Shown: positions 19,877 to 29,651, counted from the stretch's first letter. The stretch is DNA of 64,000 nt from Devosia pacifica (GCF_014652635.1 NZ_BMZE01000001.1:186001-250000); one strand, 5' to 3'. Program-made: numbers and translations. The notes: a model not told the origin generated them from the letters alone.

Positions 19877-20450
19877 TCATCACGCCACAGCGAACCGACT
19901 TCCCGGGTTTCTGGCATTCGTCTTCCTACTCGTTTTTGGCGCCGCCATCGCATGGTCGGGCGCTGCCCGGGCGCAGGCGACCGGCACGCCACATCTGATG
20001 CTGGAGCTGGATGCCGGCACCGTTGATATCGAACTGCTGCCTGAACTGGCGCCGCGCCACGTGGAACGCGTCGTGACGCTTACAGAGCAGGGGTTCTATG
20101 ACGGCGTCGTGTTCCACCGCGTCATCGATGGCTTCATGGCCCAGACGGGCGATCCGACAGGAACCGGCATGGGCGGATCCGAGCTGCCGGACCTCGAGGC
20201 GGAATTCAGCGACCAGCCATTCGTGCGCGGCACGATTGGTGCGGCCCGCACGATGGACCCCAACAGCGCCAATTCCCAGTTCTTCATCACCTACGCCGAC
20301 GCACCGCACCTGAACAACCAGTACACCGTGTTCGGGCGCGTGGTAGACGGCATGGACTACGTCGATGACCTGAAAAAGGGTAGCGGCGGCAACGGGATGG
20401 TCGATGATCCTGATTCAATCATTGATGCAGAGATCGAATACCGCGATTAA
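19869..20450 (+). CDS. ppiA: Exported cyclophilin-type peptidyl-prolyl isomerase
   Basis: 193-residue cyclophilin. Residues 1-38 form a Sec signal peptide (hydrophobic core then AARAQA), so the enzyme is periplasmic. Catalytic-fold motifs are VVFHRVIDGFMAQTGDPTGTG and ANSQFFITYADAPHLNNQYTVFGRV, with the active arginine in FHRV. It speeds cis-trans prolyl isomerisation in exported proteins. The start overlaps coaD by 8 bases. A second, cytosolic paralogue follows 30 bp downstream; the two are clear duplicates with different targeting. Confidence 0.93.
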   Translation: MSDHHATANRLPGFLAFVFLLVFGAAIAWSGAARAQATGTPHLMLELDAGTVDIELLPELAPRHVERVVTLTEQGFYDGVVFHRVIDGFMAQTGDPTGTGMGGSELPDLEAEFSDQPFVRGTIGAARTMDPNSANSQFFITYADAPHLNNQYTVFGRVVDGMDYVDDLKKGSGGNGMVDDPDSIIDAEIEYRD

Positions 20451-20480
20451 GCGGTCACATACGAACGGAGTGAAAGAACA

Positions 20481-20954
20481 ATGGCAGATTACGCCGATCC
20501 GGAAAACACGCTGCTCATCGAAACAACGAAGGGACCCGTGGTCATCGAGATGCGTCCCGACCTGGCACCAAACCATGTCGAGCACATCAAGAAGCTGGCC
20601 CGCGAAGGATTCTACGATGGCATCGTCTTCCATCGTGTGATCGAGGGCTTCATGGCCCAGACCGGCTGCCCCAACGGCACCGGCACTGGCGGGTCGAAGT
20701 ACCCGAACCTCAAGCAGGAGTTCAACAGCGAGCCTCATGTTCGCGGCACCGCCTCGATGGCCCGCGCTCAGAATCCGGACAGCGCCAATTCGCAGTTCTT
20801 CATCTGCTTCGACGATGCACCGTTTCTGAACAAGCAGTACACCGTCTGGGGCAAGGTGACCGAGGGCATGGATAATGTCGATCAGATCAAGCGCGGTGAA
20901 CCGGTCAGTAACCCGGACAAGATGATCTCCGTGAAGGTCGCAGCTGACGCATAA
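20481..20954 (+). CDS. ppiB: Cytosolic cyclophilin-type peptidyl-prolyl isomerase
   Basis: 157-residue cyclophilin without a signal peptide. Motifs: IVFHRVIEGFMAQTGCPNGTG and ANSQFFICFDDAPFLNKQYTVWGKV. It should fold cytoplasmic proteins. It follows the exported paralogue in the same direction and ends in a strong terminator-like hairpin before queA. Confidence 0.94.
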   Translation: MADYADPENTLLIETTKGPVVIEMRPDLAPNHVEHIKKLAREGFYDGIVFHRVIEGFMAQTGCPNGTGTGGSKYPNLKQEFNSEPHVRGTASMARAQNPDSANSQFFICFDDAPFLNKQYTVWGKVTEGMDNVDQIKRGEPVSNPDKMISVKVAADA

Positions 20955-20960
20955 TTCTGG

Positions 20961-20989
20961 TGATGGCCGCCCTTGGCGGCCATCATTTT
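20961..20989 (+). terminator. Intrinsic terminator after ppiB
   Basis: Perfect 11-bp stem TGATGGCCGCC / GGCGGCCATCA with a 3-base loop, then TTTTC. It ends 14 bp before queA, so it may be a true stop or an attenuator for queA-tgt. Confidence 0.8.
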
Positions 20990-21002
20990 CTGAGAGGGTT
21001 TC

Positions 21003-22079
21003 ATGCGCGTCGACGCATTTGACTTCGAACTGCCGGACGAGAGAATCGCGCTTCACCCCGCGACCCCGCGTGACAGCGCGCGCATGCTCGTCGTCGGTTC
21101 AGATGGACGCCTTGAGGATCGTGGCGTGCGCGATCTGACAAACCTGCTCAAACCTGGCGATGTGCTGGTGGTCAACGACACCCGCGTTCTGCCCGCCGAA
21201 CTGCGCGGCGACCGTATCCGTGGCGAGAACCGCGCGACAGTTTCATTCAATCTGCACAAGCGGGTAGACGCCCATACCTGGCGCGCCTTTGCCCGGCCTG
21301 CCAAGCGCCTAAAGCTGCTGGATCGTCTTGAACTCGGCAATGGCGCCGGCGACCCGCTGATCGCCAAGCTGGCCGGCAAGGGCGACACCGGTGAAGTAAC
21401 GCTCGAATTCGAACTCGGCGGCGCCGAGCTTGATGAGGCCATCAAGGCCAATGGTGCCATGCCGCTGCCGCCCTATATCGGCGCCCGCCGCAAGTCTGGC
21501 GAGCGCGACAAGGTCGACTATCAGACCGTCTATGCTGCCGAAGACGGCGCAGTCGCAGCACCAACGGCAGGCCTTCATTTCACCGAACAACTCCTCGCAG
21601 CACTTGAGGAAATGGGCGTAACCATCGAGCGCGTAACGCTTCATGTCGGCGCCGGAACATTCTTGCCTATGAAGGCAGACGACACGGAAGATCACGTTAT
21701 GCACGCCGAATGGGGTGAGTTGGAGCCAGAGACCGCTGAGCGACTGGAAGCTGCGCGGCTGGCCGGCAGCCGTATCGTCGCCGTCGGCACGACGAGCCTT
21801 CGCCTCCTGGAGACCGCGGCGCGTGCCACCGGTACGATCCGCCCCTTTGTTGGCGACACCGACATCTTCATCACGCCTGGCTTCCGCTTCCGCGCGGTCG
21901 ATATCCTGATGACGAATTTTCACTTGCCGCGTTCGACACTGTTCATGCTCGTATCAGCGTTCAGTGGGCTCGATACCATGCAGCGTGCCTATGCCCACGC
22001 GATAGAAACCGGCTATCGGTTCTATTCCTATGGCGACTCTTCACTGCTGTTCCGGGCCGAGACCGACGACGAGGATTGA
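21003..22079 (+). CDS. queA: S-adenosylmethionine:tRNA ribosyltransferase-isomerase
   Basis: Transfers and isomerises the ribosyl part of SAM onto preQ1-34 in tRNA, giving epoxyqueuosine. Normal length, 358 residues. Family features are the N-terminal [36 protein letters not shown] near residue 58, the [14 protein letters not shown] block near residue 185, and GTTSLRLLE near residue 262. It forms a pair with tgt, 84 bp downstream, which performs the preceding step of queuosine synthesis. The pair suggests salvage or de novo queuosine use; queG is not in the window. Confidence 0.97.
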   Translation: MRVDAFDFELPDERIALHPATPRDSARMLVVGSDGRLEDRGVRDLTNLLKPGDVLVVNDTRVLPAELRGDRIRGENRATVSFNLHKRVDAHTWRAFARPAKRLKLLDRLELGNGAGDPLIAKLAGKGDTGEVTLEFELGGAELDEAIKANGAMPLPPYIGARRKSGERDKVDYQTVYAAEDGAVAAPTAGLHFTEQLLAALEEMGVTIERVTLHVGAGTFLPMKADDTEDHVMHAEWGELEPETAERLEAARLAGSRIVAVGTTSLRLLETAARATGTIRPFVGDTDIFITPGFRFRAVDILMTNFHLPRSTLFMLVSAFSGLDTMQRAYAHAIETGYRFYSYGDSSLLFRAETDDED

Positions 22080-22163
22080 TCGACGCGCGGCGCCTTGCAT
22101 TGACAGGCACGGCGTTTTGGCCCATCGCAGCGCCGTCATTCAAACAGACGAGACTGCTGCATC

Positions 22164-23309
22164 ATGCCGGAACCTTTGCCCGTAGCATTCACGCTTTCGG
22201 CTACGGAAGGGCAGGCCCGCACCGGCCGGATCGATACCCATCGCGGCGAGATTCGCACGCCCGCCTTCATGCCGGTCGGTACAGCCGCCACGGTCAAGGC
22301 AATGTACCCCGAACAGGTGCGCGAGACCGGGGCCGATATTCTGCTCGGCAACACCTACCATCTGATGTTGCGTCCGGGCGCCGAGCGTGTCGCGTCGCTG
22401 GGTGGACTGCATGACTTCATGGACTGGCAGCGACCCATCCTGACGGATAGCGGGGGCTTTCAGGTCATGTCGCTGGCAAAGCTGCGGCGGATGACCGAGC
22501 GTGGCGTCACCTTTCGCAGCCATGTCGACGGTTCGAGCCATGAACTGACGCCGGAGCGCTCTATCGAGATTCAGACGCTGCTCGATAGCGACATCATCAT
22601 GCAACTCGACGAATGCATCTCCTTGCCAGCCGAACGCAAAGAGATGGAGCGAGCAATGGAGCTTTCTCTGCGCTGGGGTGAACGCTCGAAGGCGGCCTTC
22701 GGCGATCAGCCACAGCGCGCGCTGTTTGGAATCGTTCAGGGCGGCGACGATCCTGAGTTGCGTGCACGTAGCGCTGCCGGGCTCCGCTCTATCGGCTTCG
22801 ATGGCTATGCCGTGGGCGGGCTTGCCGTAGGAGAGCCGCAAGAGGTGATGTTTCGGGTGCTGTCTGAAATCACCCCGGAATTGCCTTCTGACAGGCCACG
22901 CTATCTGATGGGCGTTGGTAAGCCCGACGACATCCTCGGCGCCATAGCGCGCGGGATCGACATGTTCGACTGCGTTCATCCCACTCGCGCAGGCCGGCAT
23001 GGCCACATCTATACCCGCTTCGGCGTATTGAACCTCAAGAACGCCCGCCACAAGGATGATCCTCGTCCCGTCGACGAGACATCGCCCAACCGGAACTGTC
23101 GGCGGTTCTCGCGCGCCTATCTCCATCATCTCGTAAGGACCGAGGAAATCTTGGGCGCGATGATCCTTTCGCAGATCAATCTCTCCTATTATCAAGAACT
23201 GGTCGACGGGGCGCGTCAGGCGATCGCCGAGGGTCGATTTGAAGATTTTGCTGCGGCCACGCGGGCTGGATGGTCCGCTGGCGACTTGCCGCTAACAGAA
23301 GGAAACTGA
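22164..23309 (+). CDS. tgt: Queuine/preQ1 tRNA-guanine transglycosylase, zinc site degenerate
   Basis: Exchanges guanine-34 for preQ1 in GUN-anticodon tRNAs. 381 residues, normal length. The TDSGGFQ catalytic loop and the MFDCVHPTR segment with the nucleophilic aspartate are intact. The structural zinc site is not: the C-x-C-x2-C motif is replaced by Ser307-x-Asn309-x2-Cys312, and the fourth ligand histidine, 26 residues later, is Ile338 in [10 protein letters not shown]. The flanking FSRAYLHHL is fully conserved, so the alignment is secure. The gene sits between queA and pgi, one base before pgi. Either zinc has been lost with compensation, or the enzyme is altered. Confidence 0.93.
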   Translation: MPEPLPVAFTLSATEGQARTGRIDTHRGEIRTPAFMPVGTAATVKAMYPEQVRETGADILLGNTYHLMLRPGAERVASLGGLHDFMDWQRPILTDSGGFQVMSLAKLRRMTERGVTFRSHVDGSSHELTPERSIEIQTLLDSDIIMQLDECISLPAERKEMERAMELSLRWGERSKAAFGDQPQRALFGIVQGGDDPELRARSAAGLRSIGFDGYAVGGLAVGEPQEVMFRVLSEITPELPSDRPRYLMGVGKPDDILGAIARGIDMFDCVHPTRAGRHGHIYTRFGVLNLKNARHKDDPRPVDETSPNRNCRRFSRAYLHHLVRTEEILGAMILSQINLSYYQELVDGARQAIAEGRFEDFAAATRAGWSAGDLPLTEGN

Positions 23310-23310
23310 G

Positions 23311-24951
23311 ATGGCTAAGACCGGACGCAGGGCAAGCTTTGCTGGGTTGGAAAAGCATCTGCGGCGCTTGCAGGACAAACCGATGCGCGAGATGTTCGAC
23401 GCAGATCATGGTCGTTTCGAACGCTTCTCGGCGAAGGCCGGGGATATCCTGCTGGATTATTCAAAGAATCGCATCGATGAAGAAGCCATGGCTGCGCTGT
23501 TCGAGTTTGCGCGCTATGTGGAAGTCGAAGCGCGCCGCGACGCAATGTGGGCCGGCGAGCCGATCAATATCACCGAAGATCGTTCGGTGATGCACATGGC
23601 GCTGCGCTACCAGGGCAACAAGCCGGTCACCGTTGGTGGCGAAGACGTGATGCCGGCGGTGCGCGAGACCCTCGAGAACATCAAGACATTCACCGATCAG
23701 GTTCGCGACGGCACCATCCGCGGTCACACCAATGAGCAGTTTACCGATATCGTCAACATCGGTATCGGCGGTTCGGATCTCGGACCGGTCATGGTGACGC
23801 TCGCGCTCGAGCCTTACACCCGACCAGATCTGCGCGCACACTACGTGTCGAACGTTGATGGCGCGCATATGCACGATACATTGAAGCGTCTCGACCCGGC
23901 GAAGACGCTGTTCGTGGTCGCGTCCAAGACCTTCACCACCGACGAAACCATGACCAACGCGAATTCGGCCCGCGCCTGGCTCGCCGAAGCACTTGGTGAA
24001 CCTGCGGTAACGGATCACTTTGCGGCGGTGTCCACCAATCTCGAGGGCTGCCGCGATTTCGGCATCAAGTCGGACCGGATCTTTGGCTTCTGGGATTGGG
24101 TTGGCGGTCGCTATTCCGTGTGGTCGGCGATCGGTCTCCCGGTCGCCTTGGCTGTGGGCTTCGACACCTTCGAGAAGTTCCTCAAAGGCGCCGCGGAAAT
24201 GGACGAGCATTTCCTGACGGCGCCGCTGGAGCAGAACCTGCCGGTCATCATGGGGCTTTTAGGGGTCTGGTACCGCAACATCTGGGAATTCTCCACCCAC
24301 GCCGTGCTGCCTTACGATCAGCGCCTGTCACGCTTCCCCGCTTACCTGCAGCAGCAGGACATGGAAAGTAACGGCAAGGGCGTAACGCTATCCGGCAAGC
24401 GGGTGAAGTGGTCGACCGGACCGATCGTTTGGGGTGAGCCAGGCACCAACGGCCAACATGCCTTCTATCAGCTGATCCATCAGGGCACTGATGTGATTCC
24501 TTGTGATTTCCTCATCGCGGCCCGTCCGCATGAGTCGATGCCGCCACATCATGAAAAGCTGGTCGCGAATGTGCTCGCCCAGTCGGAGGCGCTGATGCTC
24601 GGCAAGACCGAGGAGGAGGTCGTGGCGGAACTGGAAAAGCAAGGACTCGACGCCAAAGCGATCGAAGAACTGACGCCCCACAAGGTATTCCCGGGCAACC
24701 GTCCGTCGAATACGCTTATGTATGCGCAACTGACGCCTGAAACGCTCGGCGCGATTGTCGCCCTTTATGAGCACAAGGTGTTCGTCCAAGGCACGATCTG
24801 GAACATCAACTCTTACGATCAATGGGGTGTGGAGCTCGGCAAGCAGTTGGCAAAGGCGCTACTGCCAGCTGTCGAGGGGCAGGGCGACCAGCCGCCCCAT
24901 GATAGCTCGACCGAAGGTCTGCTGCGCTACTACCATGACCTTCGCAAATGA
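23311..24951 (+). CDS. pgi: Glucose-6-phosphate isomerase
   Basis: Interconverts glucose-6-phosphate and fructose-6-phosphate. The 546-residue protein has two SIS domains: [14 protein letters not shown] near residue 145 binds the phosphate, and the family signature block [19 protein letters not shown] lies near residues 376-394, with the catalytic histidine and a late lysine in the [11 protein letters not shown] helix near residue 508. It starts 1 bp after tgt and overlaps a methionine aminopeptidase gene by 4 bases, an unusual mixed operon. Confidence 0.96.
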   Translation: MAKTGRRASFAGLEKHLRRLQDKPMREMFDADHGRFERFSAKAGDILLDYSKNRIDEEAMAALFEFARYVEVEARRDAMWAGEPINITEDRSVMHMALRYQGNKPVTVGGEDVMPAVRETLENIKTFTDQVRDGTIRGHTNEQFTDIVNIGIGGSDLGPVMVTLALEPYTRPDLRAHYVSNVDGAHMHDTLKRLDPAKTLFVVASKTFTTDETMTNANSARAWLAEALGEPAVTDHFAAVSTNLEGCRDFGIKSDRIFGFWDWVGGRYSVWSAIGLPVALAVGFDTFEKFLKGAAEMDEHFLTAPLEQNLPVIMGLLGVWYRNIWEFSTHAVLPYDQRLSRFPAYLQQQDMESNGKGVTLSGKRVKWSTGPIVWGEPGTNGQHAFYQLIHQGTDVIPCDFLIAARPHESMPPHHEKLVANVLAQSEALMLGKTEEEVVAELEKQGLDAKAIEELTPHKVFPGNRPSNTLMYAQLTPETLGAIVALYEHKVFVQGTIWNINSYDQWGVELGKQLAKALLPAVEGQGDQPPHDSSTEGLLRYYHDLRK

Positions 24952-25697
24952 CGATTACATCTGAAGAAGAGCTCGAGCGCCTCAAGGCTATTGGCGCCAT
25001 CTGTGCCAAGGCCAGGGACACAATGGCAGAGGCGCTGCGTCCAGGCATAACTACAGCTGAGCTGGACGAAATTGGTCGCACTGTTCTCGACGAGCACGGC
25101 GCGCAGTCGGCGCCGGAGGTCACGTATGATTTTCCGGGTGCGACCTGCATATCCGTCAACGAGGAGGTTGCGCACGGCATTCCCGGCGATCGGGTGATCC
25201 GACTTGGCGATATCGTCAACATAGACGTTTCAGCGGTGCGTGACGGGGTGTTTGCCGATACAGGCGCGAGTTATGCGGTGGGTACGCCGCCACGCCAGTA
25301 CGTCGGCTTGCTACGCGATGGCAAGCGCGCCATGTGGGCGGGTATTCGAGAGGTGCGCACCGGAGCGGGTCTAGCCGATATTGGCGTCGCCATAGGGCGC
25401 TTCGCCAAGCGTCACGGCTACAGCCTGATCGAGAATCTCGCCAGCCACGGCGTCGGCGACTCACTCCACGACGAACCGGGCGAAATTGCTACCTGGCCGA
25501 ACAAATCTGATCGCAGGAAGATCGTGGATGGGCTGGTTTTCACCGTAGAGCCATTTCTTTCACTCGGCGCCCGTTGGGCCGAGGCAGCGTCCTCGCGCGA
25601 CCCCTGGACCTTGGTCGGCTCGCCGAAGGCACAGACTGTGCAGTTCGAACACACGATCGTGGCAACGCCACGCGGAGCCGTCGTGGTCACGCTTTAG
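24948..25697 (+). CDS. map: Type I methionine aminopeptidase (paralogue)
   Basis: Removes N-terminal methionine from nascent proteins. 249 residues, pita-bread fold. All five metal ligands can be placed: two aspartates in [16 protein letters not shown], His in [13 protein letters not shown], Glu in FTVEPFL and Glu in VQFEHTIV; the substrate-binding histidine is in EVAHGIPGD. The gene overlaps pgi by 4 bases (ATGA), suggesting coupled translation. Because map is often single and near rpsB or secY, this may be a second copy; the other copy, if any, is outside the window. Confidence 0.92.
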   Translation: MTITSEEELERLKAIGAICAKARDTMAEALRPGITTAELDEIGRTVLDEHGAQSAPEVTYDFPGATCISVNEEVAHGIPGDRVIRLGDIVNIDVSAVRDGVFADTGASYAVGTPPRQYVGLLRDGKRAMWAGIREVRTGAGLADIGVAIGRFAKRHGYSLIENLASHGVGDSLHDEPGEIATWPNKSDRRKIVDGLVFTVEPFLSLGARWAEAASSRDPWTLVGSPKAQTVQFEHTIVATPRGAVVVTL

Positions 25698-25719
25698 AAG
25701 ACCTGACACTAAGAACAGA

Positions 25720-25848
25720 AGGATGCGACGCGGGCGGGACAAGGGCTCGGCTGCCAATGCGTTGGCCGGGGTGGGAAACCGGAAAAACCATCCCCGTTCC
25801 CTAGGGCTGACCCATACCGCCACGTCCGGTTGACGCGCGCCGCATCCT
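25720..25848 (-). ncRNA. Candidate structured RNA with 6S-like architecture
   Basis: The space between map and the convergent membrane-protein gene (25698-25895) folds as one rod. Closing stem AGGATGCG (25720-25727) / CGCATCCT (25841-25848) is continued by CGCG/CGCG and GGAC/GTCC pairs. A side hairpin GCCAA-tgcg-TTGGC lies at 25753-25766, and a terminal stem CGGGGTGG / CCATCCCCG at 25767-25774 and 25788-25796. Closing stem, central bubble with a small hairpin on one side, and terminal hairpin are the plan of 6S RNA. On the minus strand the small hairpin falls on the 3' side of the bubble, as in known 6S RNAs. Strand and identity are inferred; no clear promoter was found. Confidence 0.4.
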
Positions 25849-25895
25849 GGAAAGACAAGTCGTCGGCGCCTTGTCGGTTGCGAGGCAAGTCCAGG

Positions 25896-26423
25896 TTATA
25901 GGGACACGAGGACGACCGGCCCAAGCAGTATCAGAAGCACCGCGATTGCGAAGCGCATGGCCCCTAAGCCGCGCAAGGCCGCGTTTCTGAAAATCGTGGC
26001 GAATGCAAAAAACGCCAGAAGTGCGATCCCCGGCCTGTTGAGGCTTGCGATTGACAGTTCGTTGCCGCTGCTGAGCCGCACGAAAAGCCAGGTCCCGGCG
26101 AAAATCCCGAAATGGGCCGCCAGCAACATTGCGGCGGCTTTGGCAAAAAGAGCGGTCGCCATGTCGAGGGTAAGGCTCGAGAGCATCAGTGTGAGGCCGC
26201 AAACGACCAGAAACACTGCTCCGACGACCACGAAGGGGCGCATGTCGACCAACTGGGGTATCATGTCCGTCGGCGCGTACGGGGCCAGATCCCCGATGAC
26301 GGGAAGGTCTTGCCCGAAAGTGGCGATGCCAAGCAGCAGATAGAAAAGCGCCAAGGTGCCAACAAGCATGATGAGCGCCGTCACCAGCAGCACCTTCACA
26401 AGTTCTATCGTATCTTGGGACAT
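25896..26423 (-). CDS. Membrane protein of unknown function
   Basis: 175-residue protein with about four hydrophobic segments: residues 10-32, 62-85, 92-115, and two more grouped between 128 and 175. Between helices 1 and 2 is a 30-residue external loop containing LPVIGDLAPYAPTDMIPQL. No family motif is recognised. It follows the YgjV-like gene in the same direction, 59 bp apart, and may share its transcript. Confidence 0.65.
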   Translation of the reverse strand: MSQDTIELVKVLLVTALIMLVGTLALFYLLLGIATFGQDLPVIGDLAPYAPTDMIPQLVDMRPFVVVGAVFLVVCGLTLMLSSLTLDMATALFAKAAAMLLAAHFGIFAGTWLFVRLSSGNELSIASLNRPGIALLAFFAFATIFRNAALRGLGAMRFAIAVLLILLGPVVLVSL

Positions 26424-26482
26424 GCCGGGCTCTAGCGGAAATCAGGCAGGGAAGGCAGCAATGGCGGGTGTTGCAGGTCAGG

Positions 26483-27022
26483 TCAAGGCGAAGCGATGCG
26501 GTCGGCTTCGCCACGGCGCTCTTTGAGGATTCGTGAGATCGTCCACAGATTGGTGGCCAGCATCATCGCCTCTGCCGCGAGCGCCCCGATAGATCCCACC
26601 ATGGCGTTGGTCACAATCCAGCAGGCAGCAGCCAGCGCCAGCACAGCGCGCATTGGAATGCCGCGAAGCATGAACATCGCGACAGTACCAAAAACGCCTG
26701 CGGCCAGGGGAAAGACGTCTTGTATTCCTTGCCAGGAGACACCTGCGATCAAGATTGTGGCCAGCAGCATCGCAAGCATGGCGATCCAATTGCCTTCCAT
26801 TTTTCGCGCCAGGATGATGCGCAGCACGATCAAAGCAGAAATGCCTGCTGCGACCCATGCCTCGAACAGTGCGAACTGAACCGCAAATGCGACATTGCCA
26901 AAGATCAGGATCAGCAGCAGTCGATCGTCCTGCTTGTTCGCAAATGCCGCAACGCAAAGCGCCAGTGCAAGGAGGGCGACACTCTGGCCTGCATAGTATT
27001 GAAGTGCATCGCCGGTCATCAT
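26483..27022 (-). CDS. YgjV-family inner-membrane protein
   Basis: 179-residue protein with five to six hydrophobic helices, ending in a basic cytoplasmic tail (ILKERRGEADRI). The pattern QSVALLALALCVAAFANKQDDRLLLILIFGN at the N-terminus resembles the YgjV family of bacterial inner-membrane proteins (function unknown). I use the ATG at 27022; another ATG follows at once at 27019, and a TTG at 27049 would add nine residues. Divergent from the downstream epimerase gene. Confidence 0.7.
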   Translation of the reverse strand: MMTGDALQYYAGQSVALLALALCVAAFANKQDDRLLLILIFGNVAFAVQFALFEAWVAAGISALIVLRIILARKMEGNWIAMLAMLLATILIAGVSWQGIQDVFPLAAGVFGTVAMFMLRGIPMRAVLALAAACWIVTNAMVGSIGALAAEAMMLATNLWTISRILKERRGEADRIASP

Positions 27023-27165
27023 GTCGCCATGCGACCGGCGCACACCCAAGTCAAGTCGTTGAGACCCGAACCCGTTCGCTCCTCGGTGTTTTCTCTAATT
27101 ATCGACGGTTGCGATGCGCCGCGAAATCATGCGCTATGCTGGGGGTTGAATGGAGGATGTATCAC

Positions 27166-28152
27166 ATGTCACTGCGCGTACTGTTTGTTGGCGGAACTGG
27201 CCAGATCTCTCACCCATGCGTTGAACACGCGGTCGCACAGGGCCATCAGGTGAGCGTCTTCAACCGGGGAAAGCGTTCTGAGGAACTTCCGGAGGGCGTG
27301 ACCTCGATCGTCGGTGACCTCAATGGGCCGGAGTACGAAGAACTGGCCGGACAGAATTTCGACGTGGTCGCCCAGTTCATCGCCTTCAAGCCGGAGCAGG
27401 TGCAGCGCGATATCAAAATATTCAGCGGCAATTGCGGGCAGTACATCTTCATATCGTCGGCATCGGTCTACGAAAAGCCTGCCAGCCACTACGTGATCAC
27501 CGAGGACACGCCGGCGATCAATCCTTACTGGCCGTACAGCCAGGACAAGATAGCCTGCGAGAACCTGCTGAAACAGGCACAGGGGCTGAATTGGACCATC
27601 GTTCGGCCAAGTCACACCGTCCGTACCGGGTTGCCGATCATGATGGGCGATGCCGATATCATGGCGCGGCGTATGCTGGATGGCGAGCCAACAATCGTCG
27701 CGGGTGATGGCCACACACCCTGGACCATCACCCGGTCTTCAGATTTTGCAGTGCCGTTTGTCGGTCTGTTCGGGAACAAAGCTGCGCTAGGCGATATCTT
27801 TCACATCACCGGCGACAAGGCGCACATTTGGGACGATATCCAGACAGCAATTGCGACGGCGCTCGGTGTTGAGGCAAAAATCGTGCACGTGCCGTCCGAC
27901 ACACTCATCCGCTACATGCCGGATTGGGAGGGTCCGCTTATGGGAGACAAAGCGTGGTCGGCAATTTTCGACAATTCAAAGGTCAAGCGCGTGGCAGGCG
28001 ACTTCACCTGCGCCGAGGATCTCGAGACTATCCTGGCCGAGCCCATCATGCATTTGAAGAAGCGCCTCGAAGCAAACCGCCCGCCGCGTGGTGATTTCGA
28101 CGCACTTGTGGACAGGATCTGCAAGGAGCAATCCGCGCTAGGCCGCTCTTGA
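27166..28152 (+). CDS. NAD-dependent epimerase/dehydratase (extended SDR)
   Basis: 328-residue Rossmann-fold protein. The N-terminal FVGGTGQISHPCVEHA is a GxxGxxG-type nucleotide-binding motif. FISSASVYE near residue 105 and the YSQDKIACE active-site Tyr-x3-Lys near residue 128 follow the extended SDR pattern. It is close to the NAD-dependent reductase branch that includes plant CSP41-like and sugar-nucleotide epimerases; substrate unknown. GGAGG lies nine bases before the ATG. Its stop is 24 bp from attL of the mobile element, so the insertion spared it. Confidence 0.86.
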   Translation: MSLRVLFVGGTGQISHPCVEHAVAQGHQVSVFNRGKRSEELPEGVTSIVGDLNGPEYEELAGQNFDVVAQFIAFKPEQVQRDIKIFSGNCGQYIFISSASVYEKPASHYVITEDTPAINPYWPYSQDKIACENLLKQAQGLNWTIVRPSHTVRTGLPIMMGDADIMARRMLDGEPTIVAGDGHTPWTITRSSDFAVPFVGLFGNKAALGDIFHITGDKAHIWDDIQTAIATALGVEAKIVHVPSDTLIRYMPDWEGPLMGDKAWSAIFDNSKVKRVAGDFTCAEDLETILAEPIMHLKKRLEANRPPRGDFDALVDRICKEQSALGRS

Positions 28153-28176
28153 AGCTGGGGCAATGGTACTTTGAAG

Positions 28177-28224
28177 AATGGTACGCCGGGTGGGGGTCGA
28201 ACCCACGACCATTCGATTAAAAGT
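28177..28224. repeat. attL: displaced 3' half of tRNA-Lys
   Basis: 48 bp identical to 46315-46362, covering the tRNA 3' end including encoded CCA, the T arm and the 3' side of the anticodon loop. It lacks the 5' half and is not a functional tRNA. Confidence 0.95.
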
Positions 28225-28264
28225 GGGTAGGTAAAGCTTAGTTTTACAGGGGTTTGGTAGTGCT

Positions 28265-28284
28265 ATGCGGCATATTTGCGGCAT
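28265..28284. promoter_or_regulatory. Integrase arm-type repeat, left end
   Basis: Two tandem GCGGCAT-type units, ATGCGGCAT-atttGCGGCAT, 40 bp inside attL; 18 of 20 bases match 46170-46189 at the other end. Also here, AGTTTTACAGG (28240-28250) is inverted at 46216-46226. Probable integrase and excisionase binding sites. Confidence 0.65.
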
Positions 28285-28310
28285 TACCGACCCTGCTATG
28301 CTTTCCAATC

Positions 28311-29483
28311 CTACCCGAATATGTCGCTCGCTAGCCGATCGAACGCGGCCTTGTGCGTCTCGCCCGGAAAGAGGTGGCCATACCGATCCATTGTGATCGC
28401 AAGGGTCGCATGACCGGCGAAAGTCTGAATCGTCTTGGGAGGCAGACCGGCCGCAATCCATGAGGAAACGGCGAAATGGCGCAGCGCGTGCCAGTTCGGC
28501 CGCTCCCCCTCGAGCTTGTCGAGAAGAGCCTTGTATTCGCGCTTGATCATGTTTCCGTGCCGCACATAACCACCGCGCGTGTTGGGGAACACAAGATCGG
28601 TATCAGCCGGGTAGGGACTCCGCTTTCGCCATGCCTCAAGCTGCGCGACCATGCCACTACCCAGCGGCACAGTTCGCGTGCCCGCCTCGCTCTTCGTGAA
28701 ACCCTCTTGAGCGTGCGCGTCAACGCGAGTTTCAACTGTGACCTCGCCACCATCAAGATCTAGGTGGTGCCAGCGCAGCGCCCATTGCTCGCTCGCTCGC
28801 AAACCGGTTGCCGCGGCAAATGCTATGCGCAATCGCATGTCGGATGGCGCGACCTCAAGCATCGCCTTCAGAGTGGCCTTGGAAGGCGGCACAATCTTTT
28901 TCGGTGCGTCTTTACGGCCGGTGACCACCTTCACCCCTGCCGCGGCATTGATAGCCACGTTGTTCTTGGTGATCGCATAAGCAAGAACGCGGCGAAGGCT
29001 CGAGAGAACTCGTCTTGTCGTCGCCACGGTGACACCCGCGGCTAGAAGCTTGTCTTTCCAATCATCAACATCTGCAGGTGTTAGCCTGGCCAGCTTCATA
29101 TGGCCAATGCCATCCGTGAAGGTAGTGGCGCGGCTAAAGACCTTGGACTCCTCGTCGCGCGGCTTGGCCAGCACATAGTTCTCAAGTTCGGCGCGGGTCG
29201 AGTCCAGATATGTGCGGGTAACTCGTTGGTCGCGTTCGTTACGGGCCTCGAGGTGCTTCACGTAGTCGCCAACGGCTTGCTCTACAGTAAATTTGTCAGC
29301 GCCGGCACGGAAGGTGCCTTTTGCAACTTCACCCTCTTTCTCTATCCGAGCGGCATCGGCTTCACGCTTGCGAGCAAACTGTTTGCGGTGTCGCTTTCCA
29401 CTGGCATCAAACCATGTGAGTAGCCACGCTTCTCGTTCCTCGCCATTAGGCTTAGTCCAATTGCGTTTAGTGATAGAAGCCAT
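28311..29483 (-). CDS. int: Tyrosine-type site-specific integrase
   Basis: 390-residue phage integrase. The N-terminal 60 residues form the arm-binding domain (lysine/arginine-rich, GKRHRKQFARKREA). A core-binding SAM-like domain follows (EQAVGDYVKHLEARN). The catalytic domain starts near residue 190 and shows the expected set: Arg in TGLRASEQWALRW, HALRHFAVS, GHATLAITMDRYGHL with the nucleophilic tyrosine. The ATG at 29483 fits homologous starts better than the upstream frame to 29537. It reads toward attL and the arm repeats. It should insert the element at tRNA-Lys and, with the excisionase-like protein, excise it. Confidence 0.95.
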   Translation of the reverse strand: MASITKRNWTKPNGEEREAWLLTWFDASGKRHRKQFARKREADAARIEKEGEVAKGTFRAGADKFTVEQAVGDYVKHLEARNERDQRVTRTYLDSTRAELENYVLAKPRDEESKVFSRATTFTDGIGHMKLARLTPADVDDWKDKLLAAGVTVATTRRVLSSLRRVLAYAITKNNVAINAAAGVKVVTGRKDAPKKIVPPSKATLKAMLEVAPSDMRLRIAFAAATGLRASEQWALRWHHLDLDGGEVTVETRVDAHAQEGFTKSEAGTRTVPLGSGMVAQLEAWRKRSPYPADTDLVFPNTRGGYVRHGNMIKREYKALLDKLEGERPNWHALRHFAVSSWIAAGLPPKTIQTFAGHATLAITMDRYGHLFPGETHKAAFDRLASDIFG

Positions 29484-29575
29484 TCTGTGACCATCCGAAT
29501 CGTTGCCGCACGGAAGCATTGCCGCATGCGTAGGCATTGCACAAGGCGCGATTTTGGTAGGAATGGAAAATGTAT

Positions 29576-29603
29576 TTGACGAACGAAAACGTACCTGCGC
29601 TTA
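29576..29603 (+). promoter_or_regulatory. Promoter/operator copy 1, before the excisionase-like gene
   Basis: 28 bp, 27 identical to 32054-32081. It starts with TTGACG (-35) and reaches CTTAC(A) 18 bp on (-10). Inside lies the inverted repeat ACG-AAAA-CGT, a candidate operator. It lies 48 bp before the xis-like start, between it and the divergent integrase. Confidence 0.7.
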
Positions 29604-29651
29604 CACTAGTCCCCAGCCCCTTTTTCCGTGCGCTGGGAGAAAGGTGAAGCA

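Noticed and set aside
22140..23195. 351-aa open frame opposite tgt
   Set aside because: Antisense shadow with no family pattern.
28177..28224. A second tRNA-Lys gene at the left end
   Set aside because: Only the 3' half is present; it is the attL copy.
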